From assembly GCF_011305995.1 (NCBI RefSeq), contig NZ_CP049911.1:62001-126000 (forward strand): 64,000 nucleotides of DNA, written 5' to 3'. The position numbers and the translations under genes were made by a program. Below, piece by piece: positions 45,842 to 53,527 of this stretch (within the stretch, counting starts at the first letter, position 1; each line of letters begins with the position of its first letter). The notes under the pieces are model-generated. The model saw nothing but the letters and a program-made list of their open reading frames with translations. It was not told the DNA's origin and searched no databases. Source of the stretch: Diaphorobacter sp. HDW4A (GTDB lineage: Bacteria; Pseudomonadota; Gammaproteobacteria; Burkholderiales; Burkholderiaceae_C).

Positions 45842-45877
45842 TGGATAAGCGCTAACAGCTATCAAAATAATAGCAAA
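45819..45877 (-). repeat. Intergenic palindromic repeat, copy 2, inverted (3' end of cobN-like gene)
   Basis: Reverse-complement relative of the repeat at 41724: AAATTGGCCTCTAGCGCTTGATGGATAAGCGCTAACAGCTATCAAAATAATAG. It covers the last codons of the cobN-like gene and reaches the next receptor start. Confidence 0.65.
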
Positions 45878-47997
45878 TGTTTGATTTCAAACCTGCCCAT
45901 GCCCGCCTGCTGGCCGCCGCTGTGTGCGCGGCCTGCGCGGCCCCCGTGCTGGCGCAGCAGCCCGCACCGGCATCGTCCGCTGCCAGCGCGCCCGAGCGCC
46001 AGCTGGGCGAAGTCACCGTGCGCTCGGCCAGCAGCGCACTGGAAGACCAGCGCAACGCCGCCACGCAAAAAATCATCATCGACCGCAAGGAGATCGAGGC
46101 CCTGGGTGGCCTCACCGTGGGCGAGCTGATCCGCAAGCTGCCCGGCATCGATGCGGGCGAGCACGGCGCCGACGGCGGCATGAATGCCCGCGCGCGGGGC
46201 ATGTCGCGCGACGGGGTGCAGTTCCTCGTCAACGGCGAGCGGCCCACCGCCAATGCGCGCTTTGCGCTCACCGAGGTGGGTCGCATGCCCTCGGGCGAGC
46301 TGGAGCGCGTGGAGATTTTGCGCGGCGGCTCGGCCGAGTTTGGCGGGTCTGCGCCCGTCACCGTCAACCTCGTCATTCGCCGCCCGGTGGCGCGTGCGGC
46401 CACCAGCGTCAAGCTGGCCGTGGGCCAGCGCGGCAGCTTGGCCAACGGCCAGTTCACCGCCAGCCGCAGCGGGGGCGAAGGGGGCTATAGCTGGCTGCTG
46501 CCGCTCACGTTCAACCGCCACGCCATGCCGGTGGACCAAAGCACCACGCGCACGCTGGCGGGCGGCGCGCTGCAACAGGATGTGGAGCAGGGCCGCTACG
46601 GCATCAACGAATTCATCCTCTCGCCGCGCCTGGCCTGGCGCGGTGCCACGGGCCAACTCACGCTGTGGCCCAGCCTGTACTACAACGAGGGCGAGCGCAG
46701 CACGCACACCCTGCGCTCGGACGGCACGCAGCGCCACGACAGCGAAGACAACAGCACCCGCATCGCCCGCCTGCGCGGCGAGGCCGAATGGCGCGCTGGG
46801 GGCGGCAAGTGGACGGGCCGCGCCGCCGCCATGCAAGGCCAGCGCAACGCCGACCGCAATCGCCAGGGCACGGGCGCTGCATGGCAAGAGGCCGAGCGCC
46901 GCGAGGACCGCGAACACAGCGCATCGCTGCGCTACGACCGGCCCGTGGGCGAGCATTTGCTGTCGGTGGGCCTGGACGCCGCCAGCCACCGCCGCGACGA
47001 CTGGCAGGCCCTGAGCGGCGCCTACGCCAGCGACACCCGCTTTGCCGGCCGCGCGCGCCAGGGCACGCTGTGGCTGCAGGACGAATGGCAACTGGCCGAG
47101 ACGCTCACGCTCACCAGCGGCCTGCGCGGCGAGCGCATGGCCATCCAGGCGCAAGAGCGCGACAGCAGCCACGGCGCGGTCGATCCGTCGCTGGCCCTGC
47201 GCTGGGAGGCGGCGCCCGGCTGGGTGGCGCGCAGTTCGCTGTCGGGCGCCATCCGCTTCCCCAAGCTCGACGAACTCACGCGCGTGGCCTCGCGCAGCGC
47301 GCTGGCCAACACCCCGCTGGAGCCCGACCGGGGCGGCAACCCCTGGCTGGTTCCTGAGCGCGTGGCCAACCTGGAGGCCGGGCTGGAGCGCCATGTGCCC
47401 GGCGGGGTGTGGGGCATCAACACCTACCTGCGCCGCACGCAGGACTTCATCGAACGCCGCACGCTGTGGGAGGCCGGGCGCTGGGTCGATCGCCCCTATA
47501 ACGAAGGCGACGCGCGCCACTGGGGGCTGGAGCTGTCGGCCAAGCTCACAGGCGAAGCGCCCTGGCTGCAAGGCCTGATCGGCCGCCAGGGCAGCGTGCG
47601 CGCCCAGTTCACGCTGCCGCGCGGCGAGGTGCAAGACTCGGTGCTGGGCATGAAGCGCGCCCCGCGCGAGCTGCCGCGCTACCAGTTCACGCTGGGCTAC
47701 GAGGGCAGCCTGCCTGCGTGGCAATCCACCTGGGGCTTTCAGTGGCAGCACCAGGCCGCCGTGCGCACCCAGGTGCCCGGCGAGGTGCAGTCCACCACAC
47801 AATCGCGCAACCTGCTCGATGCACACTTCGTGCGCCGCCTCACGCCCGCGCTCAACCTGCGCCTGTCGGTGCAGAACCTGCTGGGCAAAGGCACCTGGCG
47901 CACGGCCAGCACCGGCCAGGGTGGCCAGCCCTGGGTGCTCACGTCCAGCGAGACGGGGCAGCGCACCTGGCTGCTCACGCTGGAAGGCAAGTGGTAA
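45877..47997 (+). CDS. TonB-dependent receptor (third)
   Basis: A 706-residue receptor. The signal peptide ends near APVLAQQ (about 27). The plug has LGEVTVRSASSALEDQRNA, then TVGELIRKLPGIDAGEHGADGGMNARARGMSRDGVQFLVNGE and RVEILRGGSAEFGGSAPVTVNLVIRR. The barrel ends TWLLTLEGKW, with terminal Trp instead of Phe. It follows the CobN-like gene by 35 bp and precedes the HLPHL lipoprotein, so it is likely the outer-membrane gate for the CobN substrate. Confidence 0.88.
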   Translation: MFDFKPAHARLLAAAVCAACAAPVLAQQPAPASSAASAPERQLGEVTVRSASSALEDQRNAATQKIIIDRKEIEALGGLTVGELIRKLPGIDAGEHGADGGMNARARGMSRDGVQFLVNGERPTANARFALTEVGRMPSGELERVEILRGGSAEFGGSAPVTVNLVIRRPVARAATSVKLAVGQRGSLANGQFTASRSGGEGGYSWLLPLTFNRHAMPVDQSTTRTLAGGALQQDVEQGRYGINEFILSPRLAWRGATGQLTLWPSLYYNEGERSTHTLRSDGTQRHDSEDNSTRIARLRGEAEWRAGGGKWTGRAAAMQGQRNADRNRQGTGAAWQEAERREDREHSASLRYDRPVGEHLLSVGLDAASHRRDDWQALSGAYASDTRFAGRARQGTLWLQDEWQLAETLTLTSGLRGERMAIQAQERDSSHGAVDPSLALRWEAAPGWVARSSLSGAIRFPKLDELTRVASRSALANTPLEPDRGGNPWLVPERVANLEAGLERHVPGGVWGINTYLRRTQDFIERRTLWEAGRWVDRPYNEGDARHWGLELSAKLTGEAPWLQGLIGRQGSVRAQFTLPRGEVQDSVLGMKRAPRELPRYQFTLGYEGSLPAWQSTWGFQWQHQAAVRTQVPGEVQSTTQSRNLLDAHFVRRLTPALNLRLSVQNLLGKGTWRTASTGQGGQPWVLTSSETGQRTWLLTLEGKW

Positions 47998-48025
47998 GCG
48001 TATTCACCCACACACAAGGTTTCCC

Positions 48026-48928
48026 ATGGCACCGCAAGCAAGTTCATTCCCTCTTCGCCACCTGACCGTTGCACTGGCCTGTGCGGGCCTGGCGCTCGCG
48101 CTGGCAGGCTGCGCCAGCGCGCCGCCGCAGGCCGCTGCCGCGCACCAGCCCCAGGGCCAGCCGGGCTACTCCGCCCAGGCGGCCCAGGCCACGCAGCCTG
48201 CGCTGGCGCAGTATTCGCTGGTGCACGCCGCGCACCTGCCGCACCTGGCCTGGGCGCTCAAGGGCCAGACCAACGCGCTGGCCCTGAACGAAGTGCAGCG
48301 CGGCACCCTGGCGGCCCTGGCCTTTGAAGTGCGCGACCAGTTGCAGCCCCGGCTGGAGCAGGCCCGCGCCACCGAGCAGGACATCGCCCAGGCCGCCCTG
48401 GCAGGCGCCAGCGTGCCGCAGTTGGCCGCGCGGCTGGACCGCCTGCAGCAGCTCAAGCGCGAGGCCGCGCAGGTGCAGATCGACGCCACCCAGCGCATCC
48501 GCGCCACGCTGGACGCCGCCCAGTACCAGCAACTGCGCCAGCGCGCGCACGCCCTGGCACCCGCCGCACCGGCCATGCCTGAATATTCTTTGCTGCTGCC
48601 CGCCCACCTGCCGCACCTGATGCCGTTTGTGGCCAAGCTGGACGCATCGGCCGAGCACCAGCAGGCCCTGTCGCGCTACGCCGACGAGCAGGTGCGCCCC
48701 GCGCTGCGCCCCCGCCTGCAGCAGGCCCAGCAACTGGAGCAGGAGATTGCCCGCGCCGCGCTCGATGGCCGCAGCGCGCAAGACCTGGCGCCCCAGCTCG
48801 ACCGCCTGGCCCAGGTGCGCCGCGAGGCTGCAGAAATCCACCTGCGCTGCATTGCCCAGGTGCGCCAGACCCTGCCGCCCGAGCAGTACGCGCGCCTGCT
48901 GGCGCTGGCCCAGCCCGCCGCGCGTTGA
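48026..48928 (+). CDS. Lipoprotein with two tandem HLPHL helical domains
   Basis: A 300-residue lipoprotein. The signal ends with lipobox LALAGC (Cys about 28). Two repeats follow (about 58-165 and 180-290), each beginning YSLxxxAHLPHL and ending in charged helices with LxxLDRLxQxKREAA or LDRLAQVRREAA. The pattern resembles Spy/CpxP/ZraP-like periplasmic helical hairpins, but the repeated His-x-x-His in HAAHLPHL/PAHLPHLM suggests heme or metal binding. It sits between the receptor and the ExbB-like gene, where Bacteroides hmu operons place their heme-binding lipoprotein. The start at 48026 is chosen for the lipoprotein signal. Confidence 0.7.
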   Translation: MAPQASSFPLRHLTVALACAGLALALAGCASAPPQAAAAHQPQGQPGYSAQAAQATQPALAQYSLVHAAHLPHLAWALKGQTNALALNEVQRGTLAALAFEVRDQLQPRLEQARATEQDIAQAALAGASVPQLAARLDRLQQLKREAAQVQIDATQRIRATLDAAQYQQLRQRAHALAPAAPAMPEYSLLLPAHLPHLMPFVAKLDASAEHQQALSRYADEQVRPALRPRLQQAQQLEQEIARAALDGRSAQDLAPQLDRLAQVRREAAEIHLRCIAQVRQTLPPEQYARLLALAQPAAR

Positions 48929-48967
48929 TCCACTTTCCCAAATCACGATTTCACGGAGTTTTTTCGC

Positions 48968-49504
48968 ATGAGCCATTTGCTTGAATCCCTGATGTACCAG
49001 GCCAGCCAGGTCTTTCTGTTCCCCACCCTGGTGGTCATTGCCGTGCTGTTCGTCTATGCCTTCTTTTTGCTGGGCATGTTTGCCATGCAGTGGTGGCAGC
49101 GCCGCCAGGGGCAGGGCGGCCAGCCCACGCGCGGCCACCACCTGCTGGCCTGGGCGCAGGCCCAGCCCGGCGCCAGCGCCGACGAGCTGGACGTGAAGGC
49201 GCATCAGTTGCTGGAGCTGCCGCGCATCGCCACGCGCGTGGCGCCCATGCTGGGCCTGATCGCCACCATGATCCCCATGGGCCCGGCGCTCAAGGGTCTG
49301 TCTGACGGCAACCTGGGCCAGGTGTCGGACAACCTGGCCGTGGCCTTTGCGGCGGTGATCCTGTCGCTCATTGCCGCCGCCATCACCTTCTGGGTGGTGT
49401 CGGTGCAGCGCCGTTGGCTGGCCGAAGAACTGGTGTGGCTGCAGCGCCAGGGCGTGCGCACCCCGGCCGCAGGCCACATGGCAGAAGCAGGCAGCGAAGC
49501 ATGA
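48968..49504 (+). CDS. MotA/TolQ/ExbB-family proton channel protein
   Basis: A 178-residue inner-membrane protein with TM helices at about 15-42, 93-113 and 125-150. The family motif APMLGLIATMIPMGPALKGLSDGNLGQVSDNLAVAFAAVILSLIAAAITFWV matches the ExbB/TolQ core (LGLLGTV...GTAL..T..GL). Proton flow through such channels drives TonB or similar rotors. Its stop overlaps the DUF2149 gene by ATGA, a stator pair arrangement like ExbB-ExbD. Comparable to HmuU in the Bacteroides heme operon. Confidence 0.82.
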   Translation: MSHLLESLMYQASQVFLFPTLVVIAVLFVYAFFLLGMFAMQWWQRRQGQGGQPTRGHHLLAWAQAQPGASADELDVKAHQLLELPRIATRVAPMLGLIATMIPMGPALKGLSDGNLGQVSDNLAVAFAAVILSLIAAAITFWVVSVQRRWLAEELVWLQRQGVRTPAAGHMAEAGSEA

Positions 49505-49887
49505 AATTCCTCGACGAAACCGAAGCCGACGACCCCATCCTTTCCGTCGTCAACCTCATCGACGTGTTCCTGGTGGTGATCGCCGCGCTGCTCATCACCG
49601 TGGCCAAGAACCCGCTGCTCAGCCCCTTCTCCAAGCAGGACGTCACCGTCATCACCGACGCGGGCAAGCCCACCATGGAAGTCATCCAGAAGCGCGGCGA
49701 GAAGATCGAAAAATACAAGGCCAGCGGCGAGATCGGCGAGGGCGACGGCGAGAAAGCCGGCGTGGCCTACCGCATGAAGGACGGCTCCATGGTCTATGTG
49801 CCCGAAGGCGGCGCGGCGGACCAGGCCCCGGCCCCCGTACCTGTCAACAACGCGGGCACAGCCCCCGGCGGCATGGGGGGGCGCTGA
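49501..49887 (+). CDS. DUF2149 / ExbD-like membrane protein
   Basis: A 128-residue protein with one N-terminal TM helix. DDPILSVVNLIDVFLVVIAALLIT (about 10-35) has the VNxIDVFLV signature; Asp21 aligns with the essential proton-path Asp of ExbD/TolR. The C-terminal part is periplasmic, with a Lys/Glu-rich helix (KRGEKIEKYKASGEIGEG) and a Gly-rich tail. DUF2149 proteins pair with ExbB-like proteins in Bacteroides hmu and methanogen operons. It is coupled on both sides: ATGA with the ExbB gene and TGATG with the permease. Confidence 0.8.
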   Translation: MKFLDETEADDPILSVVNLIDVFLVVIAALLITVAKNPLLSPFSKQDVTVITDAGKPTMEVIQKRGEKIEKYKASGEIGEGDGEKAGVAYRMKDGSMVYVPEGGAADQAPAPVPVNNAGTAPGGMGGR

Positions 49888-50681
49888 TGCTGCGTGTGCT
49901 CTGGCGCGTGCTTTCCAGCCTGCCCGCCTACCTGTGGAGCGGCTGGGGCGCGGCCGCCAGCCTGTTGCTGCTGCTGGCCACCTGGGAGGCCGTGGCCGCG
50001 CTGTACGACCCGCTCATCCTGCCCGACCCGCTCACCGCCTTTGCCGCGTTGTGGGCGCAGGTGGAGCAGGGCGCCGCCGGGCCCGCGCTGTGGGCCACGG
50101 CGCGGCGCGCCTTCATGGGGCTGGCGCTGGCGCTGGGCGTGGGCAGCCTGCTGGGGCTGCTGGCGGGCTTGTCCGTCACCGCCTCGGTGCTGTCGCGCCC
50201 GCTGGTCACGGTGCTGCTGGGCACGCCGCCCATTGCCTGGTTGGTGCTGGCCATGCTGTGGTTTGGCATGAGCGACGGCACGCCGGTGTTTACCGTGTTC
50301 ATTGCCTGCTTCCCCGTGGTGTTTGCCAGCGCGCTGCAGGGCACGCGCACGCTCGATCTGCAACTGCGCGACATGGCGCGCGCCTACCGCCTGCCGCTGG
50401 GCATGGCGCTGCGCGAGGTGTACGGGCCGCATGTGCTGTCGTACCTGTTCCCGGCCTGGGTCACGGCGCTGGGCAGCGCCTGGAAGGTCGCCGTGATGGC
50501 CGAACTGCTCGCCAGCACCGATGGCGTGGGCGCCGCGCTGGCCGCCAGCCGCTCGCAACTGGACACAGCCACCACCCTGGGCTGGATCAGCGCCGTGGTG
50601 GGCTGCCTGCTGGTCGTCGAATATGGATTTTTGGAACCGCTCAAGCGCGAAGTGGAACGCTGGCGGGAGGCACCGCGATGA
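49887..50681 (+). CDS. ABC transporter permease (NitT/TauT/SsuC type)
   Basis: A 264-residue inner-membrane permease with about six TM helices. The coupling region FPAWVTALGSAWKVAVMAELL is the standard SsuC/TauC form with an internal Gly and AWK. It works with the binding protein at 38098 and the ATPase at 50678. The start is in a TGATG overlap with DUF2149. Confidence 0.88.
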   Translation: MLRVLWRVLSSLPAYLWSGWGAAASLLLLLATWEAVAALYDPLILPDPLTAFAALWAQVEQGAAGPALWATARRAFMGLALALGVGSLLGLLAGLSVTASVLSRPLVTVLLGTPPIAWLVLAMLWFGMSDGTPVFTVFIACFPVVFASALQGTRTLDLQLRDMARAYRLPLGMALREVYGPHVLSYLFPAWVTALGSAWKVAVMAELLASTDGVGAALAASRSQLDTATTLGWISAVVGCLLVVEYGFLEPLKREVERWREAPR

Positions 50682-51544
50682 GTTTGCTGCTTCAAAATGT
50701 GCGCCACAGCTACGCCCTGACCGAGGTGCTCGGCGGCGTGGGCCTGGCGCTTTCGCCCGGCGGCGTGCTGGCGCTGGTGGGCCCCTCGGGCTGCGGCAAG
50801 ACCACGCTGCTGCACCTGTGCGCGGGCCTGCTCGATGTGCAGGAGGGCCGGCTGGACAACGCCTTTGCCAATCCCGCGCTGATGTTCCAGCAGCCACGCC
50901 TGCTGCCCTGGCAGACCACCGCCGACAACATCGCCTTGGGCCTGCGCGCGCAGGGCATGGCGCGTGCCGCTGCGCGTGAGCGCGCCCACGCCATGGGCGC
51001 CGTGCTGGGGCTGGACTCTGAAGCCCTGGCCGCCTACCCGCACCAGCTTTCGGGCGGCATGCAAAGCCGCGCCGCGCTGGCGCGCGCCCTGGTGCTGGAG
51101 CCCGATCTGCTGCTGATGGACGAACCCTTCGCCGCGCTCGACATCGGCCTCAAGGCGCAACTGCACCGCCTGCTGCTGCGCCACCAGCGCGAGAAGGGCA
51201 CGGCGGTGCTGATGATCACGCACGACCTCATGGAGGCCGTGCGCCTGGCCGACACCGTGCTCGTCATGGCCGCCGGGCCGGGCCGCATCGTGCACCAGCA
51301 CAGCCCGCCAGCCCCCGCCCTGGCGCGCACCGACGCCATGGTCTATCACGACACCGCCGAGCTGCTGCGCGTGCCCGCCGTGCGCGCCGCTTTCGGCCTG
51401 GATGCGCTGGTGGAAGAGGGCGCCTGCGGTGCCGGTGAGTTTGCCAATACCCTGCCGCCCCCCGAGGCGCGCGTGCTGCCCCTGCAGCCGCCGCCGCACG
51501 AAGGCGACGCCACCCCCACCGCGCGGAGGATGCGATGCGGATGA
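50678..51544 (+). CDS. ABC transporter ATP-binding protein (NitT/TauT type)
   Basis: A 288-residue ATPase. Walker A is GPSGCGKTT (about 38), Q-loop LMFQQPRLLPW, signature LSGGMQSRAALARAL and Walker B LLMDEPFAALDIG, then switch HD in MITHDLMEA. The C-terminal extension beyond about 220 carries extra sequence with Pro-rich ends. Its ATGA overlap with the permease shows coupling. Family members import nitrate, sulfonates, taurine or thiamine precursors; the ligand here is not known. Confidence 0.88.
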   Translation: MSLLLQNVRHSYALTEVLGGVGLALSPGGVLALVGPSGCGKTTLLHLCAGLLDVQEGRLDNAFANPALMFQQPRLLPWQTTADNIALGLRAQGMARAAARERAHAMGAVLGLDSEALAAYPHQLSGGMQSRAALARALVLEPDLLLMDEPFAALDIGLKAQLHRLLLRHQREKGTAVLMITHDLMEAVRLADTVLVMAAGPGRIVHQHSPPAPALARTDAMVYHDTAELLRVPAVRAAFGLDALVEEGACGAGEFANTLPPPEARVLPLQPPPHEGDATPTARRMRCG

Positions 51545-52767
51545 CCGCCCCCCTGATGCCCCCGCCCGGCCTGCTGTCGCTCCAGCACCCGGTCTGGATG
51601 TGCGCCATGCGCCCCTTCTTCCTGCTCACCATGGGCTCTGCCGTGCTGCTCATCGCGCTGTGGAGCGCCGTGCTGGCGCTGGGCCTGCCGCCGCCGCCCG
51701 TAGTGGGCGGCGCGCTGGTGTGGCACGCGCACGAGCTGCTGCTGGGCTTTGGCCTGGCGGCGGTGGCGGGCTTCGTGCTCACCGCCGTGCCTGAGTTCAC
51801 CAATACCGCGAGCGCCAGCCCGCGCACCGCGCGCCAGCTGGTGCTGCTGTGGCTGCTGGGCCGTGCGGGCTTCTGGCTCTCGGGCGTGGCGGGCAGTCCC
51901 GCGCTGGTGCTGGCCGCCTTGGCGCACCTGGGCCTGGCGGGTAGCCTGCTGGCGCTGCTGTGGCCCGCGCTGCGCACCGTGGTCGGCCAGCGCCACCGCG
52001 CCTTTGGCTGGGCGCTGGCGGGCCTGTTCCTGCTGGTGGCGGGCTTCTATGCAGATGCGCTGCGCGGTGCCTACCCCCTGCGCTGGCTGCTGGCCCTGCT
52101 GGGCCTGGTGATGGTGCTCATCATCGTGGCCATGAGCCGCATCTCCATGCGCATCGTCAACAACGCCATCGACGCAGTGGGTGGTGATCGCGAGCTCTAC
52201 CTGGCCCGCCCACCCCGGCGCAACCTGGCCATCCTGTGCATCGCGCTGTTCACCCTGGCCGAGTTCGTGCAACCGGGCGGCCGCGTTGGCGGCTGGCTGG
52301 CCTGCGCCGCCGCCGCCGCGCTGTGCAACCTGATGGGCGACTGGCACGTCGGCCGCCCGCTGCTGCGCCGCCTGCCGCTCATGCTCTACGCCGTGTACGC
52401 CTGCATGGCGCTGGGCTACGCCCTCATCGGCACAGCCCTGCTCGCGGGCGGGCCGGGCGCCAGCGCCGGGCGCCACCTGCTCACCGTGGGCGCCATCGGG
52501 CTGTCGATCTACGCGGTCATCTGCATCGCCGGGCGTGCGCACTGTGGCCACCCGTCGGACGAACGGCCCTGGGTGGGGCAGGGGGCGGTGCTCATCGTGG
52601 CCGGGGCCTTGCTGCGTGCGGGCGCCGCCTTTGTGCCGGACGCGGCTTCAGCCCTGCTGGGCCTGGCCGGGCTGTGCTGGGTGGCAGCGTTCGGGCTGCT
52701 GTGCTGGCGCATCGCTCCGGTGCTGTGGTGCGTACGCCCGGATGGGCTGTGGGGTTGCAAGGGGTAG
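51535..52767 (+). CDS. nnrS: NnrS-family heme/copper membrane protein
   Basis: A 410-residue protein with about 12 hydrophobic helices. The signature VWHAHELLLGFGLAAVAGFVLTAVPEFT (about 60-85) with paired His is diagnostic for NnrS, a heme- and copper-containing protein linked to nitric oxide stress and denitrification. It overlaps the ABC ATPase by 10 bp, so it belongs to the same transcript. Its presence with a Dnr-type regulator suggests that the tetrapyrrole/metal uptake block is tuned to NO or low oxygen. Confidence 0.88.
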   Translation: MRMTAPLMPPPGLLSLQHPVWMCAMRPFFLLTMGSAVLLIALWSAVLALGLPPPPVVGGALVWHAHELLLGFGLAAVAGFVLTAVPEFTNTASASPRTARQLVLLWLLGRAGFWLSGVAGSPALVLAALAHLGLAGSLLALLWPALRTVVGQRHRAFGWALAGLFLLVAGFYADALRGAYPLRWLLALLGLVMVLIIVAMSRISMRIVNNAIDAVGGDRELYLARPPRRNLAILCIALFTLAEFVQPGGRVGGWLACAAAAALCNLMGDWHVGRPLLRRLPLMLYAVYACMALGYALIGTALLAGGPGASAGRHLLTVGAIGLSIYAVICIAGRAHCGHPSDERPWVGQGAVLIVAGALLRAGAAFVPDAASALLGLAGLCWVAAFGLLCWRIAPVLWCVRPDGLWGCKG

Positions 52768-52831
52768 GAGCAGAGTAAGGCAATTCTAAGTAAGTCCCGC
52801 TTCTTCTTGAACTTGGCTAAATTACCGGGCC

Positions 52832-52975
52832 ATGAAGCAGCAGACACTTGCAATGGCGGCCGACACGCAGTCGGACTTTGAACTACACCTCAAGCCCACG
52901 CACCGCGACGAATTCCTCAAGATTATGGAGGTGCTGGTAAATCGCCAAGTTTCCGCGAAGGCTGTTTGGTCATGA
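52832..52975 (+). pseudogene. 5' fragment of an IS5-family transposase
   Basis: Begins MKQQTLAMAADTQSDFELHLKPTHRDEFLKIMEVLV, the N-terminus of IS5/IS1182-like transposases (KPTRRDVFL...), then ends after 47 codons in unrelated residues and a stop. The rest of the transposase is absent. It marks an old insertion at the right side of the NnrS block. Confidence 0.6.
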
Positions 52976-53228
52976 ACTGGGCGGAAGGTGTATTACTGAG
53001 TCCGATCGAACCCGCACTGTCATCACTTCTGGATATCTGGCCGGAAAGTGGGGGCAGGAAGTTATCCTCTGTTAGCTGGTATCCGTCAAGGCCTTGGTAT
53101 CCCAGGCGAGTGGTGGTGTTTAACCCCGGACCTTCGACACAAATGCTTGACATGGGCGAACAGTAGAAGTGCCTCATTTAGACTGTCGCGAACCATCTTT
53201 TTGTGGTTGCCGCAGCTGGCCTGGAAGA

Positions 53229-53309
53229 GTTTACGACTTTAGGTTGCCTGCCACTTGGCTGAGCAGTGCGCTAGGCCGTATGGATGCTGGGTCGGTGTTT
53301 ACGACTTTA
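53229..53309 (+). repeat. 81-bp direct repeat, copy B (right boundary of the CobN/TonB block)
   Basis: Same 81-bp frame as copy A at 34891: GTTTACGACTTTA at both ends, 68 bp apart, with matching internal blocks such as GGATGCT. It lies right of nnrS and the IS5 fragment and left of the hsdS/umuC remnants. Confidence 0.75.
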
Positions 53310-53326
53310 ATTATCCAGAATAGCAG

Positions 53327-53527
53327 TTGAACGCCGTCGAGTGGGCGTCTGGACTTGTCGATGACCAGTATGGACTTTCAGCGCTCAGATTCTTGAAGCA
53401 AAGAATCATGATTGCCGGCGCATCAACTACCCTGCCAATTCTCAAGAAGTCGAGCTTTGAAAAGCTAACCATTCCAGTTCCGCCTACGCCTGAAAAACAT
53501 GGCAGAGTGGTTAAACCATCAGCCTGA
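53327..53527 (+). pseudogene. Type I restriction specificity subunit (HsdS) remnant
   Basis: A 66-codon open piece. VDDQYGLSALRFLKQRIMIAGASTTLPILKKSSFEKLTIPVPPTPEKH closely follows the end of an HsdS target-recognition half (..G.T.P.L....F..L.IPLPPL.EQ). The rest of the gene is absent and sequence switches at about 53500 to a umuC remnant. It suggests that a restriction system was once here. Confidence 0.6.

Noticed and set aside
41837..45865. A 1342-codon open frame antisense to the CobN-like gene
   Set aside because: High-GC shadow of the real gene: no recognisable motifs, Gly/Ala/Arg/His-biased composition, while the plus strand has full CobN motifs.
45862..47826. 654-codon antisense frame over the third TonB receptor
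   Set aside because: Composition bias from the receptor's codon use; no domain recognised.
49796..50670. Upstream extension of the ABC ATPase frame across the permease gene
   Set aside because: The part before 50678 is an out-of-frame reading of the permease; ATPase homology begins at the ATG at 50678.
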